Made by a program: the position numbers and the translations under genes. A stretch of 64,000 nt of DNA from Massilia aquatica. GTDB lineage: Bacteria; Pseudomonadota; Gammaproteobacteria; Burkholderiales; Burkholderiaceae_D. The notes under the pieces were generated by a model. It was not told where the DNA came from. It did no database searches and was given only the letters and a program-made list of their open reading frames with translations. How positions within the stretch are numbered: position 1 is the first letter of the stretch; the number at the start of each line of letters is the position of its first letter. Of this stretch, positions 24,011-33,669 are shown piece after piece. Location of the stretch: positions 52,609 to 116,608 of the forward strand of contig NZ_VVIW01000019.1 of the NCBI RefSeq assembly GCF_011682045.1, read 5' to 3'.

Positions 24011-26596
24011 TCAGAAGCGCACGTTCAAGGACATGTTGTACATCCGCCCCAGCTGGCTGAAATGCGAGCCATCGTAGGTCACGATCGGATAGCGTCCGTT
24101 AAACGTGATCAGGTTGACCTGGGTTTCGCGCGGGGTCATCCCGGTTTTCGGATCCCTGGTCGTGCTGTTCAATATCGTGTTCCCTTTGGCCGTATCGTTC
24201 ACCGGCTTCAACTCCCACTTCGGCAGCACATCGAACAGATTGTTGACGTTGAACGACAAGGTCATGCTGTCGCTCAGCTGGTAGTTGAGCGCGAAGTCGG
24301 TCAGGTTGCGGGTCTTGAACTTGAGCTCCAGGTTCTGGTCCAGGCCGGCGTTGCGAAACTTGGTCGGGCCGTACACGGTGTTGTTGAGCGAAAAGTTGAA
24401 CTTGCTGTAATCCAGATCGAGGCCGAGCACGGTCTTGTGCTTCGGACGCGAGGTGAACATCAGCGCTTCCTGGGTCGCGTCGAGCACCGACTGGCGCGCG
24501 GCGGCGATCGCCGGTGGATTGTTGATGTTGCCGTCACGCTCGTTTTTCAGCGTGTAGTTGCCCGACAAGTTCACCGCCAGCTTGCCGTCGAAGGCCGGAA
24601 TATTCCTGCGGCTGACCACATAGTCGATGCCCGAGGTCTGGCTGTCGAGCGCATTGGCGAAGAAGCTGAGCGAGACCACGCCGCCGGCGGCGAGGATCTT
24701 GTCCAGTTCCTGGGTCGCGTCGCCCGTCGGCGCGATTTCCTTGCCCAGGATGATGCGGTCTTTCAGCGCGATGTGATAGTAGTCGAGCGTGATGCTGGTA
24801 TTGGCGTCGGGCGTCAGGCCCAGTCCCAGCGTGATGTTTTTCGACTTTTCCGCTTTCAGCTGCGGTACCTTGAGCGCGCGCGCTTCGTCCGACTGGTTGT
24901 TGGTCAGGCCCGATACCTGGATGCCCGAACCGGCCACGAAGGAGTACTGCTTCTTCTGGGTGTAGATCTGGTGCAGCGACGGCGCCCGGAAGCCGCTCGA
25001 GAGCGAACCGCGCAAGGTCACCAGGTCGCTGACCTTGTAGCGTGTACTCAGCTTGCCGACGGTGGCGTTGCCGAAGTCGCTGTATTTTTCGTAGCGCCCG
25101 GTCAGGTCGACCAGCCACTGCTTGGTGATGTCGAACATGCTGCCGCCATACACGCCATAGTTCTTGCGGTCGGCCGACAGGGCGTTTTCCGGCAGGTTGC
25201 CGGCGTACGAATCGGCGCCGCCCGCAGTCCAGGACGCGAATTCGCCGGCGATGACGTCATACTTTTCGCGGCGCAGTTCGGTGCCGGCGTACACGTTGAT
25301 GGCGTCCGTGACCTGTTTCGAGACATCGGCATTGACCACCGTGTGGCGAAAGCGCGTGCCGCCAGCCTCGAAACTGGTGGGCGAGCGCGGGCCGGGTGTT
25401 TTGCCGGCGGCGATAGCGTCGACACGGGCGTTTTCGATGCCGCGGTTGAGCGAGTTGTGCACTTCATAGGCTTGCTTGTTGCCGCCGATGGTTACGCTGA
25501 CGTCGCCGTTCCAGTCGCCCAGCATGAACTTGGCGCCCAGCGTTGCGTTGTAGTCGTCCAGCTTGCCGATGAACTGGGGACCGTAGCCAACGTAGGGCGT
25601 GCCGGGCGCGTGCAGCAGGCCGAAGTCGGTCGGGCGCCAGTACGGGGTGCGGTAGTTGGCGAAGCTGTCGACCTGTTTCTTGACGTAGGCGGCGTTGGCG
25701 TAGATGTTGAAGTCGTCGGTGATGTCGAGCCGGCTGTTGACCAGGAACTTGTTGGCGCGCGTCTTGGGCGAGCCGTTGATGTTGCCGGCGGTCGGGTACT
25801 GGGCCAGGAACGGCAGCACGTCCTTTTGCAGGTCGGCGCCGAAGTCGGCGGCATCGCCGCGCCCGTCCACGATACCCGAGCGTTCGGCCAGTCCGACCTT
25901 CGAGACGTCGATGGTGTAGTTCACAAAACCCTTGTCCGACAGGCGGATGCCGTGGTTCAGGCTGAGGGCGCCCATCTTGCCGTCGCCTTCGCCGGTCACG
26001 CCGGCGCGCGCGGTCAGCGAGCCGCCTTCGGGATTGTCTTTCAGGATGATGTTGACCACGCCCGAAATCGCATCCGAGCCGTATTGGGCCGAGGCGCCGT
26101 CGCGCAGCACTTCGATGCGCTTGATCGCGTCTTGCGGAATGGCCGAAATGTCGGACCCGCTCTCGCCACGCCCGGGCGAGGTCTGGGTGTAGATCAGCGC
26201 GCTCGAATTCTTGCGTTTGCCGTTGATCAGGATCAGCGAACGGCTCGGCCCCATGTTGCGGATCTCGTACGGGTCGAGCAGGGAAGTGGCGTCGTTGACC
26301 GGGGTCTGCACCGTGTTAAACGACGGCACGCGCATGCCGAGCGCCTTGTCGAGCGAGATCTGGCCGGTCTTGTTCAGGTCCTTGGTGTTGATGATGTCGA
26401 CCGGGACCGGTGCATCGACCACCGTGCGCTGCGAACCGCGGCTGCCGGTGGACACAATCACGACTTTCTGGATTTCTTCCGGTTTGCTTGTGGCGGGGGC
26501 GGAAGAGTCCGGGGCTGCTGGTTGCGGCGCAGGTTCTTGCGCCACGGCGGCACCGGTGGACAGCAGCATGACTGCAATGGGAAAAGTCTTCTTCAT
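24011..26596 (-). CDS. TonB-dependent outer membrane receptor, 861 aa
   Basis: Signal peptide MKKTFPIAVMLLSTGAAVA, then a Pro/Ala-rich linker and a TonB-box-like VVIVSTGSRG. Plug domain about residues 60-190: VPVDIINTKDLNKTG, RNMGPSRSLILINGKRKNSS, IPQDAIKRIEVLRDGASAQYG, SDAISGVVNIILKDN. The 22-strand barrel follows, with RGSLSSGFRAPSLHQIYTQ and the terminal strand MYNMSLNVRF. The plug type (GxGEGxDIxxIP..A..RIEVLRDGA) resembles Caulobacter-like receptors used for carbohydrates or other large solutes rather than siderophores. Substrate cannot be told. A candidate promoter lies about 150 bp upstream. Confidence 0.92.
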   Translation of the reverse strand: MKKTFPIAVMLLSTGAAVAQEPAPQPAAPDSSAPATSKPEEIQKVVIVSTGSRGSQRTVVDAPVPVDIINTKDLNKTGQISLDKALGMRVPSFNTVQTPVNDATSLLDPYEIRNMGPSRSLILINGKRKNSSALIYTQTSPGRGESGSDISAIPQDAIKRIEVLRDGASAQYGSDAISGVVNIILKDNPEGGSLTARAGVTGEGDGKMGALSLNHGIRLSDKGFVNYTIDVSKVGLAERSGIVDGRGDAADFGADLQKDVLPFLAQYPTAGNINGSPKTRANKFLVNSRLDITDDFNIYANAAYVKKQVDSFANYRTPYWRPTDFGLLHAPGTPYVGYGPQFIGKLDDYNATLGAKFMLGDWNGDVSVTIGGNKQAYEVHNSLNRGIENARVDAIAAGKTPGPRSPTSFEAGGTRFRHTVVNADVSKQVTDAINVYAGTELRREKYDVIAGEFASWTAGGADSYAGNLPENALSADRKNYGVYGGSMFDITKQWLVDLTGRYEKYSDFGNATVGKLSTRYKVSDLVTLRGSLSSGFRAPSLHQIYTQKKQYSFVAGSGIQVSGLTNNQSDEARALKVPQLKAEKSKNITLGLGLTPDANTSITLDYYHIALKDRIILGKEIAPTGDATQELDKILAAGGVVSLSFFANALDSQTSGIDYVVSRRNIPAFDGKLAVNLSGNYTLKNERDGNINNPPAIAAARQSVLDATQEALMFTSRPKHKTVLGLDLDYSKFNFSLNNTVYGPTKFRNAGLDQNLELKFKTRNLTDFALNYQLSDSMTLSFNVNNLFDVLPKWELKPVNDTAKGNTILNSTTRDPKTGMTPRETQVNLITFNGRYPIVTYDGSHFSQLGRMYNMSLNVRF

Positions 26597-26743
26597 TAAA
26601 ATCTCTCTTTGCGAATGCAGTTCGAACGAGATAAGCCCAGGCTGGCGCCTGACCCCGACATGGGAAAGCAGATGAAAAATACGACCTTCACAGCCGTCGT
26701 GCGGTGTATTGCTGAGCGACGAGTGCCAACCTAATTTATAGGC

Positions 26744-26773
26744 AGAATATGAAAATGTCTATGAGATTGACAA
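26744..26773 (-). promoter_or_regulatory. candidate sigma70 promoter for the TonB receptor
   Basis: On the minus strand TTGTCA (26773-26768), 18-nt spacer, TATTCT (26749-26744), in an AT-rich part of the 291 bp gap between the receptor and the PepSY gene. Confidence 0.45.
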
Positions 26774-26887
26774 ATTGCTCAGGAGGAGTGAACGGAATAC
26801 AACGACGTGCATTCAGGAAATTCGGCGACGCGCAGCTTAAACCGTATAAACAGTTTGCCTGAAAAATAATGATCAATCGCCGCCGGA

Positions 26888-28078
26888 TCAGGCGGCGGCG
26901 GCCCTGGCCTTGCGCTTCTTGGGACGGTGCAGTTTGATCCAGATCACCAGCCCGGTCACGAAGAACATCAGCGGCACGATGCCGAACAGGCTGATGAAGG
27001 TGCGCCCGGCCACGCCGAAGGCTTCGCCGGTATGCAGCGGGAACATCCAGCTCAGGAAGGTGTCGCCGGCCGGGGCGCGCAGCGGGTCGACCGTGCGCAG
27101 CACGCTGGCGTCGCCGGAGTCGACCGAGACGCGGGTGGCGCCATCGCCGGCACGCAGTTCATCCGGCTGGCGCAGGCGGATTTCGTAGGGTTGGCCGGGC
27201 TTGGCCGGCAGCGCCACGCGCGAAACACGCGCCTGCGGAAAGCGCGCCTGGGCCGCCGCCATTGCCTCGGAAGGCGCGACCGGCGCAGTCAACGCCATCG
27301 CCGGCGCGCTGCGGTTGGCCGCCTTGCCGTTCGGGGCCAGGGTGGCCACCGCGCCGACCACCGGCAATACCCACTGCGGCATATTGAAATACACGCCGGA
27401 TACGGCCAGCACCAGCAGCACGGGTGCTGCAAAAAAACCGCCCGCCCGGTGCAGCTGGAAGTTAAAGCGCGGCCAGTTGCCGCCATGGCGCACGCTCAAG
27501 GCGCCCTTGATGGCGGCCGCCGTCATGCGCGGCCACCACAGCACGATGCCGGTCAGGGACAGCAGCAGCAGCGCCACGCCGGTCACGCCGATCACGGTCT
27601 TGCCGGTCTCGCCGGCCACCAGGTAGCGGTGGATGTGGAACAGGGTCGACATCAGCTGCGGGCGCGAGAGCGCGACGCCGCCCCAGGTGCGCTCGCCGGT
27701 GACCAGCAGGGTCGCCGGATCGAGCATCACCTGGCGCGACACCGCCACGTTCCAGTTTGAAGCCTGCTGTTTCGGATCGCGGTACCAGGCCACGATCACG
27801 TCGCCGGCGCGCTCGGGCAGCATCAGCTGGCTGGGGCGGCCGTACAGCGGATCGGCCAGCAGGCGTTCGATGGCCGCCTGCACCGTGGCGGGCGCCACGC
27901 GCATCGGGCCCCCCTGCGCCAGGCCGGGCGGCGGCGCCACCTGCAGCAGGGTGGGATTGAGCAGCACATCGAGTTCGTGCATCCACGCCAGCGCGCTGCC
28001 GGTCAGCCCCAGCAGCACCAGGATGGTCCCAAAAATCAGTCCGGCCCACAGGTGGATAAAGCGGATGACTTTTTTCAT
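26888..28078 (-). CDS. PepSY-associated membrane protein (iron-uptake type)
   Basis: 396 aa. N-terminal helix IRFIHLWAGLIFGTILVLLGLTG, the hallmark of the PepSY_TM family, followed by a PepSY-like periplasmic segment. Further helices occur at VIGVTGVALLLLSLTGIVLWWP, FFAAPVLLVLAVSGVYF and FISLFGIVPLMFFVTGLVIW, with a basic cytoplasmic tail (RPKKRKARAAAA). Related proteins act as ferric-siderophore or heme reductases or helper proteins and commonly neighbour TonB-dependent siderophore receptors; the divergent gene here is one. I used ATG 28078 (MKKVIRF); a TTG at 28090 is also in frame. A Fur-like site lies in the shared promoter region. Confidence 0.85.
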   Translation of the reverse strand: MKKVIRFIHLWAGLIFGTILVLLGLTGSALAWMHELDVLLNPTLLQVAPPPGLAQGGPMRVAPATVQAAIERLLADPLYGRPSQLMLPERAGDVIVAWYRDPKQQASNWNVAVSRQVMLDPATLLVTGERTWGGVALSRPQLMSTLFHIHRYLVAGETGKTVIGVTGVALLLLSLTGIVLWWPRMTAAAIKGALSVRHGGNWPRFNFQLHRAGGFFAAPVLLVLAVSGVYFNMPQWVLPVVGAVATLAPNGKAANRSAPAMALTAPVAPSEAMAAAQARFPQARVSRVALPAKPGQPYEIRLRQPDELRAGDGATRVSVDSGDASVLRTVDPLRAPAGDTFLSWMFPLHTGEAFGVAGRTFISLFGIVPLMFFVTGLVIWIKLHRPKKRKARAAAA

Positions 28079-28137
28079 GAATGGGAACAAGCGAGGGCGG
28101 GGCGGATCATTTTTAATGTTTCTTGAATAATTGAATG

Positions 28138-28156
28138 GGAATAGTTATCATTTACA
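28138..28156. promoter_or_regulatory. Fur-box-like sequence
   Basis: GGAATAGTTATCATTTACA matches the Fur 19-mer consensus only partly (about ten positions in the central TTATCATTTAC part). Its place between a PepSY gene and a TonB siderophore receptor, 50 bp before the latter, makes iron control likely. Confidence 0.45.
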
Positions 28157-28204
28157 TTGTACGCGAACGTCAACATGCCTGTCCCACCACCAAGGATTCC
28201 CCCT

Positions 28205-30334
28205 ATGTTCCACCTTTCGCCCCTGTCCCGCGCGGTTGCGCTCGCTTGCCTGTCCGTGTCCACGGTGCACGCACAGACCCTGGATGAAGCGGCCCAGCCT
28301 TCCAGCACGGTGGTGGTGACCGCCACGCGCGGCGCCAAGTCGGTGGACAAGATCCCGGGCGCGATTTCCGTCATCAGCGCCCAGGAGCTGGCCTCGCAAT
28401 ACCTGATCGCCGACGACCCCTCGCAGGCGCTGGCCACCTACGTGCCGGGCTACTCGCCGAGCCGCCAGAAAATGACCTCGGCCGGCGAATCGCTGCGCGG
28501 ACGCCAGCCCTTGATCCTGCTCGACGGCATACCGCAATCGAACCCGCTGCGCGCCGGTTCGCGCGAAGGCTACTTTGCCGACAGCGCCATCATCGAGCGC
28601 ATCGAAGTGATCAACGGCGCCTCCGCCATGCAGGGCATGGGCGCGACCGGCGGCATCATCAACTACATCACCAAGAGCGCGCGCGCCGACGGCACCACGC
28701 ATGGCCTCTCCGTGCGCGCGTCCGGCCAGCTGCGCTCCGATAACCTGGACTGGAAAACCGGCTACCACGTCACCCACAAGGACGGCGGCTTCGACCTGCT
28801 GGCCTACGTCGGCATGCAGCGGCGCGGCATGGGCTACGACGGCAATGGCCGCCGCCTCGGCATCGACAACGTGCAGGGCGATACGCTCGACAGCCGTGGC
28901 GACGACCTGTTCTTCAAGATCGGCCAGCGCTTCGGCGCCCAGCGCATCCAATTGAGCCTGAACCGCTTCAAGCTGCGCGGCGAGGGCGACTACAAGAACG
29001 AGCCGGGCGTGGTGGCGGCCGGCGTGCCGACGACATCGCTGCCGGGTCGCGCGCCGGGCGCGCCGCCCAAGAACAAGGTGCGCAGCGCCAGCCTCGATTA
29101 CCGTCACGATGAGCTGTTCGGCGGCACCTTCAGCGCGCAACTGTTCAGCCACGACTTCGAAGCCCTGTACGGCGCCACGCCCGCATCGACCTTCCAGGAC
29201 GCGCGCCTGGCGCCCATCGGCGCGCTGTACGACCAGTCGCAGATCGTGGCCGACAAGCGCGGCGCGCGCATGACCTGGGTGCGCCCCGACTTGCTGCTCA
29301 AGGGCCTGGAAATGACGGTGGGCCTGGATATTTTGCGCGACAACACCCTGCAGCGCCTGGCCACCACCGACCGCACCTGGGTGCCGCAGTTGCAGTTCGC
29401 CTCGACCGCGCCGTTCGCGCAGCTCGAATACGACATCGGCCCGCTCACCGTGCGCGGCGGCGTGCGCCATGAGCAGGCCAGACTGACGGTCGACACCTAC
29501 AGCACCCTGGCGGCCTATGGCAACCGGGTCGTACAGGGCGGCGAGACCGAGTTTTCCAAATCGGTCAAGAACCTCGGCGCGGTGTGGCGCTTTGCGCCGC
29601 AGTGGTCGGCCTTTGTCGGCAGCGCCGAAGGCTTCGGCCTGCCCGATGTCGGCCTGGTGCTGCGCGGCGTGAACACGGCCGGCAAGTCGGTGGCGACCCT
29701 GATCGACCTGCAACCCATCGTCACCCGCAATAACGAAGTGGGCGTCAACTGGCGCGGCGCCAACGGGCAGCTGGGCGTGTCGCGCTACGACTCGCGCTCG
29801 AAGCTGGGCAGCGTGCTGCGCGTGAGCGCGGCCGGCATCGGCTCGGTCGAGCGGGTACCGACGGTGGTCAAGGGCTGGGAAGTGTCGGGCGACTGGCGCC
29901 CGCTCAAAGCGTTGTCGGTGTTCGGCAGCTACGCCGTCACCGACGGCAAGACGGCGGCCACCCAGGGTGCGCCGCTCGACCTGTCGCTGCCGGCGCGCGC
30001 GCAAGGCCCGGACAAGGGCGTCATCGGCGCCAACTGGCAGTGGGCGCCCAAGGCGCAGTTGCGGGTGCAGGCGGCGCACTTGCGCGACCGCGACATCAAT
30101 ATCGGGCGCAAGGCCGGCACCAGCAACCTGGAAGAGCATTTCAAGGGATATACGCTGGCCGACATGGCCCTCACGTTCGAGAACGCCTACGGGCGTTTCG
30201 GGGTGAGCCTGGAGAATGTGTTCGACAAACAGTACGTAGGCTACTACTCGCAGTCGACGGCGGCGCTGGACGCGGCCGGAACCTACGCGGGCCGGGGCCG
30301 CACCCTGGCGCTGAGCTGGAACCGCAGCTGGTAG
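28205..30334 (+). CDS. TonB-dependent siderophore receptor, 709 aa
   Basis: Start at ATG 28205 gives a proper signal peptide (MFHLSPLSRAVALACLSVSTVHA). TonB box region SSTVVVTATRGAKSVDKIPG, plug domain residues about 30-160 (DDPSQALATYVPGYSPSRQ, SLRGRQPLILLDGIPQSNPL, SAIIERIEVINGASAMQG, GGIINYITKSA). The barrel ends with FGVSLENVFDKQYVGYYSQ and GRGRTLALSWNRSW, with a terminal aromatic. The plug style and the divergent PepSY gene favour a ferric-siderophore receptor. An in-frame ATG at 28157 would add 16 residues before the signal. Confidence 0.92.
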   Translation: MFHLSPLSRAVALACLSVSTVHAQTLDEAAQPSSTVVVTATRGAKSVDKIPGAISVISAQELASQYLIADDPSQALATYVPGYSPSRQKMTSAGESLRGRQPLILLDGIPQSNPLRAGSREGYFADSAIIERIEVINGASAMQGMGATGGIINYITKSARADGTTHGLSVRASGQLRSDNLDWKTGYHVTHKDGGFDLLAYVGMQRRGMGYDGNGRRLGIDNVQGDTLDSRGDDLFFKIGQRFGAQRIQLSLNRFKLRGEGDYKNEPGVVAAGVPTTSLPGRAPGAPPKNKVRSASLDYRHDELFGGTFSAQLFSHDFEALYGATPASTFQDARLAPIGALYDQSQIVADKRGARMTWVRPDLLLKGLEMTVGLDILRDNTLQRLATTDRTWVPQLQFASTAPFAQLEYDIGPLTVRGGVRHEQARLTVDTYSTLAAYGNRVVQGGETEFSKSVKNLGAVWRFAPQWSAFVGSAEGFGLPDVGLVLRGVNTAGKSVATLIDLQPIVTRNNEVGVNWRGANGQLGVSRYDSRSKLGSVLRVSAAGIGSVERVPTVVKGWEVSGDWRPLKALSVFGSYAVTDGKTAATQGAPLDLSLPARAQGPDKGVIGANWQWAPKAQLRVQAAHLRDRDINIGRKAGTSNLEEHFKGYTLADMALTFENAYGRFGVSLENVFDKQYVGYYSQSTAALDAAGTYAGRGRTLALSWNRSW

Positions 30335-30337
30335 AGC

Positions 30338-30362
30338 GCCGCGCCGCCGCTAGCGGCGCGGC
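30338..30362. terminator. bidirectional terminator hairpin
   Basis: GCCGCGCCGC (30338-30347), 5-nt loop CGCTA, GCGGCGCGGC (30353-30362), then TTCCGGTTTT. It lies between the receptor stop (30334) and the stop of the convergent glycerophosphodiesterase (30371). Confidence 0.65.
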
Positions 30363-30370
30363 TTCCGGTT

Positions 30371-31531
30371 TTACTTCTTGAACTGATCGACAGCAGCACG
30401 GCCGACAGCCGGATCGTCGGTGAAGAAGCCATCGATGCCGGCCTTGAGGAAGGCCGTGATCTCGGCAGCGCCGTCACCGCGCTGGCTTGGCGAGTTCACG
30501 TCGCCGCGGCGCATGCTGGTCGGCAGGAACGGGTTTTCCGGACGCAAGGTCCAGGTGTGCACTTTGAGGCCGGCGGCGCGCGCGTCGGCGATAAAACTGG
30601 TCGGCGCGGCCAGTTCATTGGCGGGGGTGCGCGGCATGATCACGTCCTTGTACGGCGAGACCACGTCGGCGTAGGTGGCGATTTCTTTCAGGCCGGCCGG
30701 GGTGACCATGTCCTTGTAGGTGCTCTTGCTGCCGGCGGCGACAAAATCGTAAGGCGTATTGCGCGGCGCACCGTTCGGCGCCGGCGGATTGGCCGGATTG
30801 TCGATCAGCTGCACGATGCGCATGTCGGTCAGCTTGCGCAGTTCCTTCAGGTTGGCCACTTCGAACGATTGCAGGAATACCGCCGCTTCCTTGCCGTGGT
30901 ATCCATTGGCCACCAGCAGCTCGACCAGGCGCTTTTCGAGCGGCAGGCCGATTTTCTGGAAGTAGGTCGGGTGCTTGGTCTCGGGGTAGATGCCGATGGT
31001 CTTGTTGCGCGCGCGGCTTTCCTTCTTCACCAGGTCGATCACTTCCTGCAGGGTCGGCACCTCGAACTGGCCGTCGTAGGCGGCGTTGAGCGGGCGGTTG
31101 GCGGGAATGCGTTCCTTGGCGCGCAGGGTCTTCAGTTCGGCCAGGGTGAAGTCTTCCGTGAACCAGCCGCTGACGGGAATGCCGTCGATGGTCTTGGTGG
31201 CCTTGCGCTCGGCGAACTGCGGCATGGCCGAGACGTTGGTGGTGCCCGAGATTTCATTCTCGTGGCGCGCCACCAGCACGCCATCCCTGGTGGCTACCAG
31301 GTCCGGCTCGACGATGTCGGCGCCGTCTTCGATCGCTTTCTGGTACGCGGCCAGCGTGTGTTCCGGACGCAGGGCCGAAGCGCCGCGGTGCGCGGTGACG
31401 GTCGGCTGCGGCGGCCAGCTGGTGCCCGGATTTTGCAGGTCGGGGGCATCATCGCCGCCGCAAGCGGTCATCAGGACCGCAACGCTGGCGGCGCACATCA
31501 GGGACAGGGTGGTACGGGACGCGTGGTACAT
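30371..31531 (-). CDS. glpQ: glycerophosphodiester phosphodiesterase, lipoprotein-like
   Basis: 386 aa from ATG 31531 (GGAG 10 nt upstream). Signal ending LMTAC, so a lipoprotein or secreted. GDPD active-site motifs: TVTAHRGASALRPEHTLAAY (His-Arg, Glu) and IVEPDLVATRDGVLVARHE (Glu, Asp, His). Further conserved parts are KTIGIYPETKHP (Glu, Lys) and VHTWTLRPENPF, GIDGFFTDDP. It hydrolyses glycerophosphodiesters to glycerol-3-phosphate and an alcohol, in the periplasm; resembles E. coli GlpQ in size and in the large insertion. The symbol is by similarity. Downstream of the receptor on the opposite strand, with a shared terminator. Confidence 0.9.
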   Translation of the reverse strand: MYHASRTTLSLMCAASVAVLMTACGGDDAPDLQNPGTSWPPQPTVTAHRGASALRPEHTLAAYQKAIEDGADIVEPDLVATRDGVLVARHENEISGTTNVSAMPQFAERKATKTIDGIPVSGWFTEDFTLAELKTLRAKERIPANRPLNAAYDGQFEVPTLQEVIDLVKKESRARNKTIGIYPETKHPTYFQKIGLPLEKRLVELLVANGYHGKEAAVFLQSFEVANLKELRKLTDMRIVQLIDNPANPPAPNGAPRNTPYDFVAAGSKSTYKDMVTPAGLKEIATYADVVSPYKDVIMPRTPANELAAPTSFIADARAAGLKVHTWTLRPENPFLPTSMRRGDVNSPSQRGDGAAEITAFLKAGIDGFFTDDPAVGRAAVDQFKK

Positions 31532-31736
31532 CGCAACAGACTCCGATTGGTTTGGTAAAAACGTTAGCACTGCCAAAACGCAGAGATTAACAAGCTTGCA
31601 TGACCGTACGATGACTGGCACTGCAGCTAATTCACGCCTGTCTTTGCGTTTGAGCAAATTCTTCATGACATTCTGCTGTGACAATCGACGTCGCCCGCGC
31701 CGTTTCTGGTGCAGGCCCTGAACCTGGAGATGCCTG

Positions 31737-33515
31737 ATGACAATTCGCCCGACCTTGCTGGCTGTCGCGCTCGGCGCCTTTCACCTGGCGGGCGCCTGCG
31801 CGCCGCCGCTGATGAACGGCCCGCTGGCGCCGGCCCCGAACGCGCAAGCGCTGGCGGCGCTGCTGCTGCCCCAGTTAAGCGCCCAGCGGGCGCGCCAGGG
31901 GCTTGACGGCGACCATCATTTCCTGCTCGCCAGCCAGCATCCGGGTGTACAGGGTAGCACGGTGGTGCGCGCCCACCATACCTACAAAGGCGTGCGCGTG
32001 TTCGGTTCGGAATCGGTGCTGCTGCTCGATGCCGCCGGCAGGATGGTGCGCGAATCGGTCGCGGAGCGGCGCCTGCAACTGGACCGCGACAGCACCGGCC
32101 AGGCGGGCGCGGCCGGGGGCAAGGCGGGAGTCAAGGCCGGGTTCAATGTGCTGCCGGCGCTGTCGGCGGCGCACGCCACTACCCTGGCGCTGCGCTCGGT
32201 GCGCGCCGGCGCCGTGGCCGAGATCCCGCCCACGGCCGAATTGATCATTTATCCGCTGGTGTGGAGCGAGCGCCTGCCGGCCGCGCTGGGCAAACCCGAC
32301 GACGCCCTCAACGCGCTCGACATGACCGACGTGGTGGTCGGCTACGAGCTGGCCTGGCTGGTCGCCACGCGCCTGCGCGCCGGGCCGCAGCCGGTCTACC
32401 ACGACACTGTGGTCAGCGCCGGCAGCGGCCGCATCCTGGCGCAGTGGAGCATGCTGCAAAGCGCCGCCGGCAAAGGCAAGAGCCAGTACAACGGCGAGGT
32501 GCCGCTCAGTACCAGCGAAGGCGGGGCCGGCTTTCGCATGGTCGATCCGCTGCGCGCCAAGGGCGGCAGGTTCGGCGGGCTGGCGGTCACCAACGCCGAT
32601 CACGGCACCCGGGCCGGGGAATTGTTTACGAACAGCAGCAACAACTGGGGCGACGGCAAGCAATACCTGGCCGGCGGCAGCACCGTTGATGCCAACGGCC
32701 AGACCGCGGCGGTGAACGCCATGTGGGGCCTGGCCAACACCTACGACATGCTGAAAAACGTGCTGGGCTGGCATGCGCTGGACGGGCAGGACAGCGCCAC
32801 CTACATCGCGGCCCACGTCAACACCGCCTACGACAATGCCTACTACAGCGATACCTGCAAGTGCATGTTCATCGGCGACGGCGCGACCTTCAACAGCCTG
32901 GGCGCGCTCGACGTGGTCGGCCACGAAATGGGGCACGGCGTCACCGACGCCACCTCGCGCCTGGTGTACTCGGGCGAGTCGGGCGCGCTGAACGAATCGT
33001 CGTCCGACATCACCGGCGAAGTGGTGGAAGCGTATGCGCGCGCCGGCAAGGGCGGCGCCCTGATTCCGGCCGAGGGCAACGACTGGATGATCGGCAAGGA
33101 CATCAGTAAAACCGGCACGCCCCTGCGCTACATGATTCGTCCGAGCAAGGACGGCACCAGTCCGGATGCCTGGTCGGCCCGGCTGCGGCGGCTGGACGTG
33201 CACTACAGCAGCGGCCCGAACAACCGCATGTTTTATTTCCTGGCGCAAGGATCGAACGCCGACCCGGCTAGCGAGGCCCACAGCACTTTTCTCAGCGGCA
33301 CGCCGCGGGCGATGAGCGGCATCGGCCTCGACAAGGCATACCGCATCTGGTTCAACGCCGCCACCACGCGCTTTACCTCGAGCACCGACTACAAGGATGC
33401 GCGCGCCAAGCTGCTGGCCGCGGCCGAAGAATTGTATGGCAAGGACAGCAAGGAGGCGGTGGCCGTGCAGCGCGCCTACGCGGCCGTGAATGTGGGCGTG
33501 GACCGCAACGAATGA
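31737..33515 (+). CDS. M4-family zinc metalloprotease (thermolysin type)
   Basis: 592 aa pre-pro-enzyme. Signal/lipoprotein-like N-terminus (TLLAVALGAFHLAGAC), an FTP/PepSY propeptide up to about residue 240 (VRAHHTYKGVRVFGSESVLLLD, VVGYELAWLVATR). The catalytic domain carries HEMGH (about residues 396-400; VVGHEMGHGVTD), the third zinc ligand Glu in GALNESSSDITGE, and the proton-donor His in DVHYSSGPNNRMFYFLA. All catalytic residues present. Probably a secreted neutral protease. It lacks the C-terminal pre-peptidase or P-domain found in some relatives. Confidence 0.92.
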   Translation: MTIRPTLLAVALGAFHLAGACAPPLMNGPLAPAPNAQALAALLLPQLSAQRARQGLDGDHHFLLASQHPGVQGSTVVRAHHTYKGVRVFGSESVLLLDAAGRMVRESVAERRLQLDRDSTGQAGAAGGKAGVKAGFNVLPALSAAHATTLALRSVRAGAVAEIPPTAELIIYPLVWSERLPAALGKPDDALNALDMTDVVVGYELAWLVATRLRAGPQPVYHDTVVSAGSGRILAQWSMLQSAAGKGKSQYNGEVPLSTSEGGAGFRMVDPLRAKGGRFGGLAVTNADHGTRAGELFTNSSNNWGDGKQYLAGGSTVDANGQTAAVNAMWGLANTYDMLKNVLGWHALDGQDSATYIAAHVNTAYDNAYYSDTCKCMFIGDGATFNSLGALDVVGHEMGHGVTDATSRLVYSGESGALNESSSDITGEVVEAYARAGKGGALIPAEGNDWMIGKDISKTGTPLRYMIRPSKDGTSPDAWSARLRRLDVHYSSGPNNRMFYFLAQGSNADPASEAHSTFLSGTPRAMSGIGLDKAYRIWFNAATTRFTSSTDYKDARAKLLAAAEELYGKDSKEAVAVQRAYAAVNVGVDRNE

Positions 33516-33669
33516 TGGCATTGCGCCAAGACTTTTTGGCGAAAACTGTGTACGTTCGGAACTATTTTACAGGCAGCATAATGTGCGTCCAGAAATCCGG
33601 TTTAGAATCGACTGGCGCGCCGGATGATCCCGGCGTGCCCGTTTTCTTGTTCTGTTTCCCGGAGTTCCC

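Noticed and set aside
24062..26599. Long plus-strand open frame opposite the first TonB receptor
   Set aside because: No signal peptide or domain and biased composition; the minus-strand receptor is unmistakable.
28148..30139. Minus-strand open frame opposite the siderophore receptor
   Set aside because: Same reason: composition artefact of a GC-rich gene.
31875..33521. Minus-strand open frame opposite the M4 protease
   Set aside because: Complement of a GC-rich gene; the HEMGH-containing plus frame is real.
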